From assembly GCA_018136815.1 (NCBI GenBank), contig CM030933.1, positions 1,812,379 to 1,876,378 on the forward strand: 64,000 nucleotides of DNA, written 5' to 3'. How positions within the stretch are numbered: position 1 is the first letter of the stretch; each line of letters begins with the position of its first letter. The notes under the pieces are model-generated. The model was not told where the DNA came from. It saw only the letters and a program-made list of their open reading frames with translations, and ran no database searches. Source of the DNA: Isochrysis galbana. Lineage: Eukaryota; Haptophyta; Isochrysidales; Isochrysidaceae. Shown piece by piece: positions 1 through 9,475 of the stretch. The position numbers and the translations under genes are program-made.

Positions 1-397
1 GTGTGGAGCAAGCGGCCGCCAGCGCACATCAAGAGTCTGCTGATCAATGGATGCGCCCCATAAGTGGTAGATCAAACCGGCTCGAGCCATCCGAGATGGA
101 GCAGGCCAGCACTACGTCGAACCGCTTGAATCATGCAGAGGCCCTCAAGGAGACCAGCGCACGCGATAGCGAATAGATATGCATCAACAGATATCAAGGC
201 CAACACGATGGCGACGACGACCAAGATAGCAAGGTATGCGCATCGCATTGGATTTTTCATTTGATTGGGTAGTGTGAATGATTTTATCCGTGGTTTGTTC
301 AACTAAGTTTATACTTAGTTCACCCATGGGGGGGAAGAGCCCCCCCTTCCCTCCACTCTCCACTGCCCTCCCCTGCAGTGGGTAGTGATGGGACGTC
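1..397 (+). repeat. Inverted dispersed repeat, partner of 18557-18960
   Basis: The block from the window start to GGGTAGTGATGGGACGTC (380-397) reappears in reverse orientation at 18557-18960. It contains the gene tail, its 3' flank and the palindromic segment AACTAAGTTTATACTTAGTT (300-319). A second short frame on the opposite strand (about 72-260) is also conserved in both copies. It would encode a small protein with a Val/Ile/Ala-rich membrane-like stretch, but its longest version starts at TTG, so it is not called as a gene. Confidence 0.7.
3..176 (+). pseudogene. 3' end of a multicopy Cys-rich membrane-protein gene (partial, cut by window edge)
   Basis: The frame starting at base 3 is open to TAG at 174-176 and gives 57 residues. 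These align almost residue for residue with the C-terminus of the minus-strand protein at 18797-19555 (shared SADQWMRPISGRSN, then EPSEMEQASTTSNR). The two copies lie in opposite orientation about 18 kb apart. Only the hydrophilic, Gln/Ser-rich tail is visible here; the N-terminal membrane segment and Cys-rich part would lie left of the window. Whether this copy is intact cannot be judged. Function is unknown. Confidence 0.5.
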
Positions 398-500
398 ATG
401 TAACAGGTGGTCAGCAGGGGCCAGGGCCATGCCCCACCCTTGCCTGCCCGTCTGCCCCCTGAGCTGTGCTCACAGGCCCCCTGCGGGCCACCTGGGGACA
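398..500 (+). repeat. Fragment of the 44.3/56.6-kb dispersed repeat family
   Basis: The segment with GGCCAGGGCCATGCCCCA and CCCCTGAGCTGTGCTC closely matches 44541-44620 and 56938-57015. It directly abuts the 1-397 block, so two repeat families are joined here. No coding evidence. Confidence 0.6.
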
Positions 501-586
501 CCTAAAATAGCCCGGTCACTCACTAGGGGGTTGCGGAGGGCAAAATCGGTAATGGGCAAATGGAGGCCTAAATAAGCTTTCTATTA

Positions 587-1850
587 GGGCGGTCAAACAG
601 GGACTTTTTAACGACTAATAAGGGTTGGGCTGCATTTTTTGACCGTGGCGCGATGCCCAATAAAAAACCTCCCGGGGGGGCTACCTGACGCTACGAAAAT
701 CTTCGCCAAGAAATGGTGCGATTCGCCCCCCTCTCTCCCCCTCCGTCACGCGCGCTCACGCTCTACTCGTAAAGAATTGGCGGTCGCGCCCGCGGGGGGA
801 TCGGTTCCTTTATATCTAAGCTACATTCGGCATTTGATTCCCGCCCGATGCAGCGCCGTGTCGGGCTGCCGACAGTCCGACCACCCCCTGACCCTCTGGC
901 ATCATTGCCTGCGCAGCCCACCCAGCACATCACAGCGCGCGCACGCGGCTACCCTGGCTACCAGAGGCCCCACCCCGACCATCCCGACCCGCCCCTCGCA
1001 GGATTCGCCCTCTCTCGAACTCGGCATCGAGAACTAGGATCAGCTCACCGGCGCGGCAGTTCACTCGTGGCTGACGAGCCTCCGCATTGAGGCTGCCAAC
1101 GCGGCCATCCTCCCTCTGACAGTGCCAGATCTGGCGTTGATCGATGAGGTGAGACCCGTGGGCGGCCTCAGGACGGGCTTCGTCGTGGCGCTCTACGCCA
1201 CGGCGAGCAGGAAAGCCCAAGATCCTGCCAGAGCGCCTCACAGCGCATCTGGCGGGAACCCACCACCCAGAGCAGAAATCATCTTCTGCCGCTGGGTGGT
1301 GGGCATCGTTGGATCCGACGTCCTGTCATCAGTCGTCATCCGTCGTTCTCGCTCTCGTCGCTCTCGCTCTCGTAACACTCGTACCCTACAGCCTCGCCTC
1401 GCCTCACCATCCCCTGCCAACACAGCCCTCCTCTCACTCACCCTCGCCTCTCGCCTCTCGCTCGATGTCGCTCTCGCCGCCGTCCTCGCCCTCGCCCAAG
1501 CCCGCCTGCCCGCCTTCCTCTAGTGACGGGCTTCAGCCCGTCAGCACCTCCGAAGTCGTCTCCCTCGCCGCGCCTGCCGCCGGTCTTGCCCCTTCATCAT
1601 TGCCCTCAGGCCCTATGGGCCATCCCAATTCGTCATCCCCCCGCGGGCGCTACCGCCAATTCTTTACGGGTAGCGAGCGTGAGCGCGCGTGACGGAGGGG
1701 GAGAGAGGGGGGGCGGATCGCACCATTTCTTGGCAAAGACTTTCGTAGCGTCAGGTAGCTCCCCCTGGAGTTTTTATTGGGTATCGCGCCACGGTCAAAA
1801 AATGCAGCCCAGCCCTTACTTATGTTTAAAAAGCCCCTGTTTGACCGCCC
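587..1850. mobile_element. 1.26-kb TIR DNA transposon with TA target duplication and captured sequence
   Basis: The left end GGGCGGTCAAACAGGG (587) and the right end, its reverse complement (ending 1850), are each flanked by TA, as for Tc1/mariner-like elements. The inverted repeats extend about 200 bp on each side (587-785 and 1650-1850) with scattered mismatches. No transposase is present, so the element is non-autonomous. Its interior holds a piece of the 5' region and N-terminal ORF of the retroelement at 25.7-30.4 kb (about 1316-1635) and an unrelated open segment (about 1037-1150). A single related terminus lies at 62041-62230. The element resembles a Pack-type transposon that has picked up foreign DNA. 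Confidence 0.75.
1037..1150 (+). other. Open coding-like segment inside the TIR element, possible captured exon
   Basis: A frame reads QLTGAAVHSWLTSLRIEA and on to DLALIDE, then meets GAG|GTGAGA, which looks like a splice donor (about 1149). The pattern (V..WL..L......, then DL..L) faintly recalls a SAM domain. This is weak similarity and the segment may be chance. It lies between the element's inverted repeats, so if real it is probably a captured host exon. Confidence 0.25.
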
Positions 1851-1984
1851 TACGATATTCGGAATTTTTCGAAAATTTCGCCGGAGAACCCCCAAATTTT
1901 TTGCTAATCCATCCTACTGGAACCTATAGGGAGCTTACTAAGCCCTTGATTTACCCATAGTAGCTAGTGCCCTCCGCACCTCCA

Positions 1985-2800
1985 TAGTGAGCGACCGGGC
2001 TTATAGTTATCACCCCGAAAGGGATCGTTGGACAGCACATCTGACTCGCAGCCCTACGACTTGCGAAAAGCACTTCTATTGCCTTCCGATGATCTGCAAA
2101 CAGAGAGACTAAGGGGCACTTACGCGAGTGGGCACACGCGCATGCCTGCAAGACAGTTACAGAAGCCGTCTTGTGCGTGCTGATACACGCGAGGGCACAC
2201 ACCCCACTGCAATCAGGGGCATAAGAGGATGGGCTGTCGATCAACCATATGAGATCGACATACGTCTTGCACTTGCCAGCATCCGCTGCCACGTAAGTTT
2301 CTGACTAAGGGATTCCGTTGTTGTGGCACCAATCCTGGCCAATGGTCCCGTTGAGCCTAGTGCGGCCGTCCAATTGATAACGTGGTGAACAGCCAACAGG
2401 ACGCGAGGATGGACAACACACCAGACTCGCAGCCCTACGACTTTGGCATAGCACTTTCATTGCCCTCCGATAATCTGCAGACAGAGACTTGAGGGCACTT
2501 ACGCGAGAGGGCACACGCGCATGCCTGCGAGACAGTCATAGAAGCCGTCTTGTGCCTGCTGATACACGCAGAGTGCACAGCCCCCACTGCAATCAGGGGC
2601 ATAAGAGGATGGGCTTTCGACCAACCGGATGGGATCGACATACAACGTCTTGCACTTGGCAGCATCCGCTGCCACGTATGTTGCTGACTTAGGGATTCCG
2701 TTGTTGTGGCACCAATCCTGGCTAATGGTCCCGTTGAGCCTAGTGCGGCCGTCCAAGTGATCGCGTGGTGAACAGTCAACAGGAGGCGAGGATGGCGGTG
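1985..2800 (-). repeat. Tandem duplication of the 3' exon region of the repeat-exon gene
   Basis: Two units of about 400 bp (roughly 1985-2410 and 2430-2800) are near-identical on the minus strand. Each encodes DGRTRLNGTI.QDWCHNNGIP followed by a Cys-rich stretch. Each carries a good splice donor GTAAGTGCC (minus strand, donor G at 2502 and at 2123). The duplication therefore copied an exon together with its donor. The gene may really extend leftwards past the first stop at 2499. Confidence 0.65.
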
Positions 2801-5800
2801 GAGGGTGAGGAGGCATCGATGGGGGCGACTGTGTGCGCAAAGCCGTCACTGCCAAGGCGGTTGCGACCCAAAAGAAAAGCTTCCGCAAGATGGTCGCCAG
2901 CAGACCAGGTGAGCAGGAGGGAACACAGGTGAGGCTTGAACATGAAAATGACATTTCATCGATAGTAGGCGATGACGAGGGAGAAAGCTCAGGTGCGGTC
3001 ACGCATGCCAGTGCGTTTTTCGTAATCTGCACAAGAGCATGCGGGGAGCAATCAGGCCAAACGCGTGAAGGGCTCCAGACTGAACAGAGCACGAGTCCAC
3101 CAGTGAAGGCACGTCGCCAGGCGGGCCGCACGCACAGTGAAGACGTCCCCAACTGTGACCAGCTGAGGCGCGATGAAATCGGTCAGGGCGGTGTTGTTAT
3201 TAACCTGCGGGGCAAACGAAATGTCAGGCCACCTGGCGGAGGCAATACCAAGGCCGTGCCTGCAGGGCCGGCACGCACAATGACCCGGGAAGTTACGGCC
3301 CGCAGCTGAGATACGGTCAAACTGGTCAGGGCGGGGTTATTTTCAACCTGCGTGCGAGAGCAACGGTTAGAGCCTCCCCCCGAGCGATGTCACCCCCTTC
3401 ATTCAAACTTGTCAACGCGGGGTAATTTTCAATCCGCGGGCGACAGCATTATTTCCGCGCGCACCAGGAACGCATCGCCAATGGTCGACAGCTGAGGCAC
3501 CCTCAAGTTGTTCAGGGCGGGATTCCTTTGCACCTGTGGGCAACAGAGCGGCGTCCGTGCACGCCCCCAAGCAATGGCACCCGCTTCGAGGCGCGCCAAA
3601 GACCTGAGGCATACGGCATGTCGCTGCGGCAGGCGCGCACCCAAAAATCGCTAACAATGGTCATCAGCTGAGGCATGTCGACATCAGTCAGCACGGAGTT
3701 ATCATGCACCTGCGGCGACAGCGCGCCGTCAGTCCACGCCGCCGAGCAATGCCGCCAGCCTCAATGCGCTAAAGGCTCACGCGCCAAGCAACCCTACGCG
3801 CGCGGAAGGTCGCCTAGCGGTATGGCGAGCACCTCCAAGTCCTGGTTGATGATGTTCAGCTGAGGCATCACGAGACTGGTCAGGGCGGGATTATCATGAA
3901 CCTGAGGGCGACAGCGAGTCATCTGTAAGGGGATTCCTGCTCACGCGCTTCCGGATCGCGAGGCATGCGACCGCGTGGCGCCTAGCAGGATGGCAAGCAC
4001 CTCCAAGTCCTCGTCAATGACGGTCAGCTGAGGGAACGATAGACTGGTCAGGGCGGGGTTATCATGAATCTACGGGCGATAGCGAGTCATCTGTGAGGAG
4101 ATTCGCGCTCACACGCTTCCGGATCGCGAGGCACGCGAGCTCATGTCGCCTAGCAGGGCAGCGAGTACCTCCAAGTCCTCAGCAATGATGGTCAGCTCAA
4201 GGAACGATAGACTAGTCAGGGCGGGGTTGTCATAAACCTGTTGGCCACAGCGATCCATCAGCGCGCACCCCTAAGCATTGCCACAAGCGTGAAGGGGTTC
4301 CGGCTCGCGAGCCAAGCAACCCGGGTGCAAAGTCTGTTGCCTGGGGCTCGCACCATCAAGTCGTCACCAATTGTCGACAACAAAGGCATCTCAAGACGGG
4401 TCAAGGCGGCGTTCTCATACACCTGCGGGCGACAGCGTGCCATCAGTGCGCACCCCCAAGCAATGCCGCCGGCGTGAATGGGCTTCCAGCTCTGTAAGGC
4501 ATGCGACCACGGTGCGTGGCATGTCGCCTAGCAGGATAGTGAGCACCTCCAAGTCATAATCGATGTAGGTCAGCTGAGGGAACGATAGACTGGTCAGGGC
4601 GGGGTTGTCATAAACCTGTTGGCCACAGCGATCCATCAGTGCGCACCTCCAAGCACTGCCACAAGCCTGAAGGGGCTTCCGACTTGCGAGCCAAGCATCC
4701 CGGGTGCATAGTCTATTGCCTAGGGCTCGCACCAGTAAGTCGTCACCAATTGACAACAACAAAGGCATCTGAAGATGGGTCAGGGCGGCGTTCCCATGCA
4801 CCTGCGGGCGACAGCGTGCCATCAGAGCGCACCCCCAAGCAATGCCGCCGGCGTGAATGGGCTTCCAGCTCCGTGAGCCAAGCGACCACGGTCCGTTACA
4901 TATCGCCTAGCAGGATAGTGAGCACCTCCAAGTCATAATCGATGTAGGTCAGCTGAGGGAACGATAGACTGGTCAGGGCGGGGTTGTCATAAACCTGCGG
5001 GCGACATCGAGCCATTAGTACGTACCCCCAAGCACTGCCACAAGCCTGAAGGGGCTTCCGGCTCGCGAGCCAAGCCACCCGGGTGCATAGTCTATTGCCT
5101 AGGGCTCGCACCAGAAAGTCGTCACGAACTGTCGACAACAAAGGCATCTCAAGATGGGTCAAGGCGGCGTTCTCATACACCTACGGGCGACAACGTGCTA
5201 TCAGTGCGCCCCCCCAAGCAATGCCGCAGGCGTCAATGGGCTTCCGGCCTCGCGAGTCAAGATGCCAGGTGCGCGGTCAGGTGAGGCAAGCGTCCACAAT
5301 GCGTGGCATGTCGCCTGGCAGGATAGCGAGCACCTCCAAGTCTGTATCGATGTTGGTCAGCTGAGGGAACGATAGACTGGTCAGGGCGGGGTTGCGCCGA
5401 ACCTGCGGGCGATGGCGAGCCTTCAGCTCGGACCCCCAAGCATTGGCACAAGCGTGAAGGGGCTTTCGGCTCGCGAGTCAAGCAAACCGGGCGGATAGTC
5501 TGTTGCATAGGGCTCGCACCCTCATGTCGTCACCAACTGTCGACAACAAAAGCATCTCAAGATGGGTCAGGTTGGCGTTCTCAAACACCTGCAACGACAG
5601 CGCAGTCAGTGCGATGTCCCAGCAATGCCGTCAGCTTGAAAGCACAAGCAAACATTGTCCGTGCGATGCGCCGTGCGCGTGCCGTTCAGGCTGAACGGGC
5701 AGGCGAACGCAGGATCCGAGTTGAGCGGTCACGTACCTCGACAAACGAGGCTACCGCTTCAAGATTGGGCAAGTCAATGCTTGTGAGAGCGCTGCCTGAG

Positions 5801-6234
5801 ATCGACTGAACATGCGGCGTAAGTAAGTATGGCCAACCACAAAGAGAAAAACACGCGTTCCTGCTTCCATGCTGTGGGCGCGCAATCGGAAGCTGCGACT
5901 CTTTCGTGAAATCACAAGTGGCTGAACCAGGGCCTTGGTGGCAGCGATTGGACACCATCGAGCTTATCACTATCGGGGGTTGCTCCATAGCACGCGGCGT
6001 GCATTCGGCAGTGCGCAGCCCGGTCCCCCATCCAGTGGCCCGTTGTCCATGGGCGAGGGGTTCGAGGGCTCCCGCCTTCAGTGGCAGCGTGCTCACCAGA
6101 GAGCCTTCGATCTTGGTGCAGTTCAAGATGTTGTCCACGTCGCTCTAGGAGAAAATCGTCACATCGGCTGTGCACGGGGACGCTCCCCCGAGGCGCAAGC
6201 CACAGAGGGCTACGAGCATGAGGGCACGCACCAT
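2499..6234 (-). CDS. Multi-exon receptor-L-domain-like membrane protein built from 69-nt exons
   Basis: Minus strand. The first Met (ATG at 6234) opens a signal peptide (MVRALMLVALCGLRLGGAS), then a Cys and a first repeat remnant (exon 6097-6144 or longer). Fifteen exons of exactly 69 nt follow: 5737-5805, 5520-5588, 5334-5402, 5112-5180, 4926-4994, 4733-4801, 4547-4615, 4354-4422, 4169-4237, 4001-4069, 3833-3901, 3641-3709, 3465-3533, 3279-3347 and 3136-3204. The terminal exon is 2499-3026. All are phase 0, with NAG acceptors and mostly GTGC donors. Each encodes a 23-residue leucine-rich unit of the form VxxNxALTxLxxPxLxxI followed by xxDLx, as in receptor L domains (PF01030). The last exon adds a membrane-like helix (LLATILRKLFFWVATALAV), a Pro-rich linker and a Cys-rich tail. 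Probable role: cell-surface recognition or adhesion (inference). Oddities: an in-frame TAG just after the signal region (6145-6147, minus), which may be a nonsense change or mark an undetected intron, and a decayed exon at 3381-3434. Confidence 0.75.
3381..3434 (-). pseudogene. Decayed repeat exon in the 69-nt exon array
   Basis: On the minus strand ATTGAAAATTACCCCGCG and TTGACAAGTTTGAA match the N.PALTSL core of the neighbouring exons. The acceptor has become CGCGG instead of CGCAG, and the second half diverges with no GTGC donor. It lies between good exons 3465-3533 and 3279-3347. Because the units are phase 0, skipping it leaves the frame intact. Confidence 0.6.
4169..5590 (-). repeat. Higher-order tandem repeat of exon-intron dimers (~379 bp)
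   Basis: Two exon types alternate: A (NPALTSLSFPQLT core) and B (NAALTHLEMPLLST core). One A plus one B with both introns forms a unit recurring at 5588, 5180, 4801 and 4422, so spacings are 408, 379 and 379 bp. Introns inside the units are also nearly identical (117 and 124 nt in the two inner units). Homogenised introns indicate recent unequal crossing-over or gene conversion. Confidence 0.75.
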
Positions 6235-6244
6235 CTCGAATGAG

Positions 6245-7500
6245 TGCAACCCTGACGAAGACGAGGAGGCGCAGATTGGGACCGACAGGGGGGGGGAGTA
6301 GGCAACGGTGGGGGGGAGGGGATGGTGGTGGTGGTGAAGGAGGGGGGAGGGGGGATTGCCTGGGTTCTCTCCCTCCTGGAGGCGAGTGCGGGGGGGTGCG
6401 ATGGGGAGCCCCCCCCCCCCCCCCCCCCGGGTCCCAACCAGCAATCTCCCCAGGCGGGGGAGGGGAGGGCCGGCAATCTCCCCCCGGCCGCGCGGCGGTC
6501 ACCTGCGCCCGCCGCGATTCGATCAGTGCCCCCGCCTCGCGGCGCCCCCCGCGCCCCCCAACGTGCCCCATCGGGGGAGCTTGCTTCAGATTGCGATCGC
6601 CAGCCCCCCCGCCCTCCCCCCTCGCGCGCGCGGCCCCCACAGTGGAGTGAGCGGGCTAAGCAGTCACCTGCGCCCGCCGCGATTCGATCAGTGCCCCCGC
6701 CTCGCGGCGCCCCCCGCGCCCGGACCCGCCTCCCTCCCGATCTTCGATGGGAATTAAATACTTACTGCCCAGCACCGTATTTCCTTCCCGTCGAGGGTCG
6801 GAAGCCGGGGGGGGAGGCGGCGGGCGGGGCAGGTAGGGCGCCCACGGCATGCCCAGGGGACGGAGATCGCCGCGGGGGAGATCGCGCCGCGCGCCCGGCG
6901 TGCCCTCGCCCCCTCCCGCGCCCCCCCCCCCCCGCGCGCGGGAGGGGGGGGGGGGGAAGACCTCAAACGGAGGAGTCCGCCCCCGAAACGGTTTCGTACC
7001 ACGTCTCTCTGGCCGGTCATCGGGCGGGCGGCATCGGTCTTGTGGTACAAACTGGCTGTGCACCTTGTCGCCTTCGCGTTCGAACTCCTCTCTTTATTAT
7101 TAAGCGGCGAGGCACTTCGGGAGGTGCTGCATGTCGCAGTTGCCTCGAGGACGGGGTGTGTTGACAGGATATGGAACGTCGATTCACCGCAATGTATGGC
7201 GCTCAGAGATAGGCGTCGTAGGGCATCTTGTTAGCTGGCATGATTGCTTAGCCCGCTCACTCCACTGTGGGGGCCGCGCGCGCGAGGGGGGAGGGCGGGG
7301 TAGTGTGGTGGTACAAAGTCGTAGAGCTCTAGGACATCTTGTTAGCTGGAATTGCGTAGCCCGGTCTTGGCTCCGGCGAGAATTTCGTTTCAGACCCACC
7401 CAAATTTCGTTTCGAAATTTTGCTTGCCCTGACCCAAATTTCGGGGGTCATTTCGTGTTCAGCGGGCGACTACTATCCTCATTTTTTACATTTTAGAGGC
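6245..7500. repeat. GC-rich region with direct and inverted repeats; no gene recognised
   Basis: A direct repeat of about 58 bp (6498-6556 and 6663-6721) shares GTCACCTGCGCCCGCCGCG. An inverted pair of about 52 bp (6611-6662 and 7245-7297) shares GAGTGAGCGGGCTAAGCA and its complement, enclosing about 580 bp. Runs of C and G (about 6411-6428, 6921-6954) break up the sequence. A 70-bp segment at 7120-7187 recurs at 34155-34225. The long open frames here are typical of high-GC sequence and none shows a domain. Confidence 0.6.
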
Positions 7501-7621
7501 GGCCTTAAGGTAGCCTGGCCTAGAAGTAAACTGGACGCCAAGGACCGCCGCCAGCGGCAGGTGCGACGGGTGGCGCTCCGGTCGGCCTGCCCGCTCCGAG
7601 CCTCTACGACCCTACGTGGCC

Positions 7622-8101
7622 ATGCTGTACGGCCATGAGGAGTTCCCTCTGGACACCTGCCTCGCTGCGCTCCTAGCGGGCGGCCTTCCACCCACGAGCG
7701 CAGCGACAGTGGCGCCCCAAGGGTGTCTGTATGTGTATGTGGTGCACGTAGAGCGTGAAGATGGCAAGGGCACTGTGGACCTCATGTGCCCTGTGTGCTC
7801 GTCTGGCGTGGAGGCCATAGAGGATGTGGTGGACAGGGAGGGCTGGGGTGGCAGGCAGCGCGAATGCACCCGCGACTGGCTCCGCGGCCGGCTTCTAGAC
7901 GGCGGGGATGAGCTGGACTGCCAGGTTGTTGACGCCTATGAGACTCAGCTAACTAGAATTTGCGTGTCATCCGCAAACTGCGAAAGTCTCAACTCTCTCG
8001 ATCCTATCGTGATTCCCCTCATCTCGGGATCGGCATTGACTAGCCGTGTTAGGCCCTCGGCCACTAGGAGAAAGGCGAGGGGCGATAATGGGCACCCTTG
8101 A
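7622..8101 (+). CDS. Hypothetical ORF, possibly one exon
   Basis: The frame from ATG 7622 gives about 159 residues. The first 110 look protein-like: MLYGHEEFPLDTCLAALLAG, a hydrophobic segment ending YVYVVHVERED, and CPVC followed by a later Cys. From about 7950 the frame is simply the antisense of a reverse-transcriptase fragment, so the native end was probably lost to that insertion or lies at an unseen splice donor. The frame is open upstream of the ATG to about 7510. I do not recognise a family. Confidence 0.25.
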   Translation: MLYGHEEFPLDTCLAALLAGGLPPTSAATVAPQGCLYVYVVHVEREDGKGTVDLMCPVCSSGVEAIEDVVDREGWGGRQRECTRDWLRGRLLDGGDELDCQVVDAYETQLTRICVSSANCESLNSLDPIVIPLISGSALTSRVRPSATRRKARGDNGHP

Positions 8102-8298
8102 GGCATGCCGCAATGTATCGTGAAAAGATTACTACGCTTACCGTTTGCCTTGATCCATCGGGTCGGGAGCGAGTCCGCGTTTGTTAGTAGCGCTAGCCAT
8201 CTAGAGTAACCGGGGCCAAAACCCAACGCTTGTATCGCTTTATGATAATAATCCCAACTGACTCTATCGAAAGCTTCCTCCCAGTCTATCAGCACCAA
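7945..8298 (-). pseudogene. LINE reverse-transcriptase fragment
   Basis: About 117 residues contain canonical RT blocks: LIDWEEAFDRVSWDYYHKAI (a palm block with the first Asp), GMPQGCPLSPLAFLLVAEGL (the GxPQG block), and LSQFADDTQILV carrying the catalytic FADD. This is the palm core of a non-LTR retrotransposon. It is cut immediately after the FADD motif and lacks its fingers, thumb and endonuclease, so it is a dead fragment. It lies head-on against the hypothetical ORF at 7622-8101. Confidence 0.9.
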
Positions 8299-8517
8299 AG
8301 CTAGACCTTCCTCCCCCCCCCTTCCGGTATCACCATCCGTCCATCCGCTGTTTACAACTTAAATCCCCCCTCTCCCCTCGCCGAGCGGCGGCGCGGCGGC
8401 GGCGGCGCGGTGGCGGGCGCCGAGTGGAACAGGCGGAGGAGGGGTGGGCCGGCGGCGGGAAGCGCGCGTGGCGCGCGTGAGGCGGCGCGGGCGCCTGCGC
8501 GCACAGGCAGCGCGGCC

Positions 8518-9465
8518 ATGGCAGAGCGGGCGTGCCTGGCGCCGGAGGAGCAGACGGAGGGAGGACAGACGGAGGGGAAAGAACAGGAAGAGCAGACGGA
8601 GCAGAGAGGAGTCGCTGCTGAGTCTCCCGCGGGGCCTTCGTCGCGCGGAGGGGCGGCGGCGGTGGGCGGAGATGAAGAACCGGCGGCGCGGCGCGGCAAG
8701 GCGAGGGAACGCCCCTCCCGCCGCCTTCGTTCTTCTCCACAGTCTCTTTCTTCTCCACCGTCTCAGCCTTCTCCACCGTCTCCGTCTCCCTCATCCTCGA
8801 GGGAGTTCGTCCCACTGTCACAGAGGCGTACGCAGCGCAAGAGCGCCATTTACGCCAATCGGATCATACTGGGCCCGAACGCGCGCACCGGCATCCAAGT
8901 CGGGATCCACTTCCAGGCGGAGATCCCCGAGTACCTGGGCCCCATGGAGAAGCCCCCCGTCGCACCTCTGGTGATCGACTTGACGGGGGGGGGCATGACG
9001 TGCGCTACCGGGCAGCCCTTCGCGGTGCGCGCGCGCGGCCTCGCCTTCACGCAGTGCCTCCAGGAGGGCGCCGACACCATCGGCGACTACGTGCGCAAGC
9101 ACGGGCGATGGACGGGCTGCGACACCCTCGCGGCCACGTGGGAGAGGCCGGAGGTTGCGGCGGGCGGAGGCGTCTTCGTCGACGTCGGCGCCAACATCGG
9201 CAGCTGCACGCTCCTCATGCTCGCCCTCGGCGCTACGGTGCACGCCTTCGAGCCCGTGCCCGACAACGTCCGTCTGCTCAACGCGTCCGTCCGCGCCAAC
9301 CCCGGCTTCGCCGACCGCGTGGTTGTCAAGCAGCTGGCACTCGGCGCGCGCCCGCAGCGCGCGGCCTCGCTCTTCGTGCAGGCGCGAAACTCGGGCAACG
9401 CCGTGCTCCACGTGCCCGTGCCCGACCGCGCGACCGACCAGATGCACGCGCCGATCCGCGTCGAG
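8518..9465 (+). CDS. FkbM-family SAM-dependent methyltransferase (5' exon, 3' part missing)
   Basis: ATG 8518 follows a GC-rich open stretch. The first ~100 residues are Glu/Arg/Ser-rich and look disordered. The methyltransferase fold follows: GVFVDVGANIGSCTLLMLAL is motif I (SAM-binding DVGANIG), then HAFEPVPDNVRLLN with the acidic residue that ends strand 2, then VVKQLALGARP. This matches FkbM-type O-methyltransferases. The frame reaches GTCGAG|GTGAGC, a good phase-0 donor (GT at 9466). The expected continuation, with a KIDVEGxE-like motif, is not found in the next 1.3 kb, which is repeat sequence from 9476 on. Either a distant exon was missed or the gene is truncated. Confidence 0.7.
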
Positions 9466-9475
9466 GTGAGCACGG

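Noticed and set aside
6322..7164. Long overlapping frames on both strands in a GC-rich region
   Set aside because: Pro/Arg/Gly-rich translations broken by C and G runs, no domain, and comparable length in every frame. This is expected from base composition.
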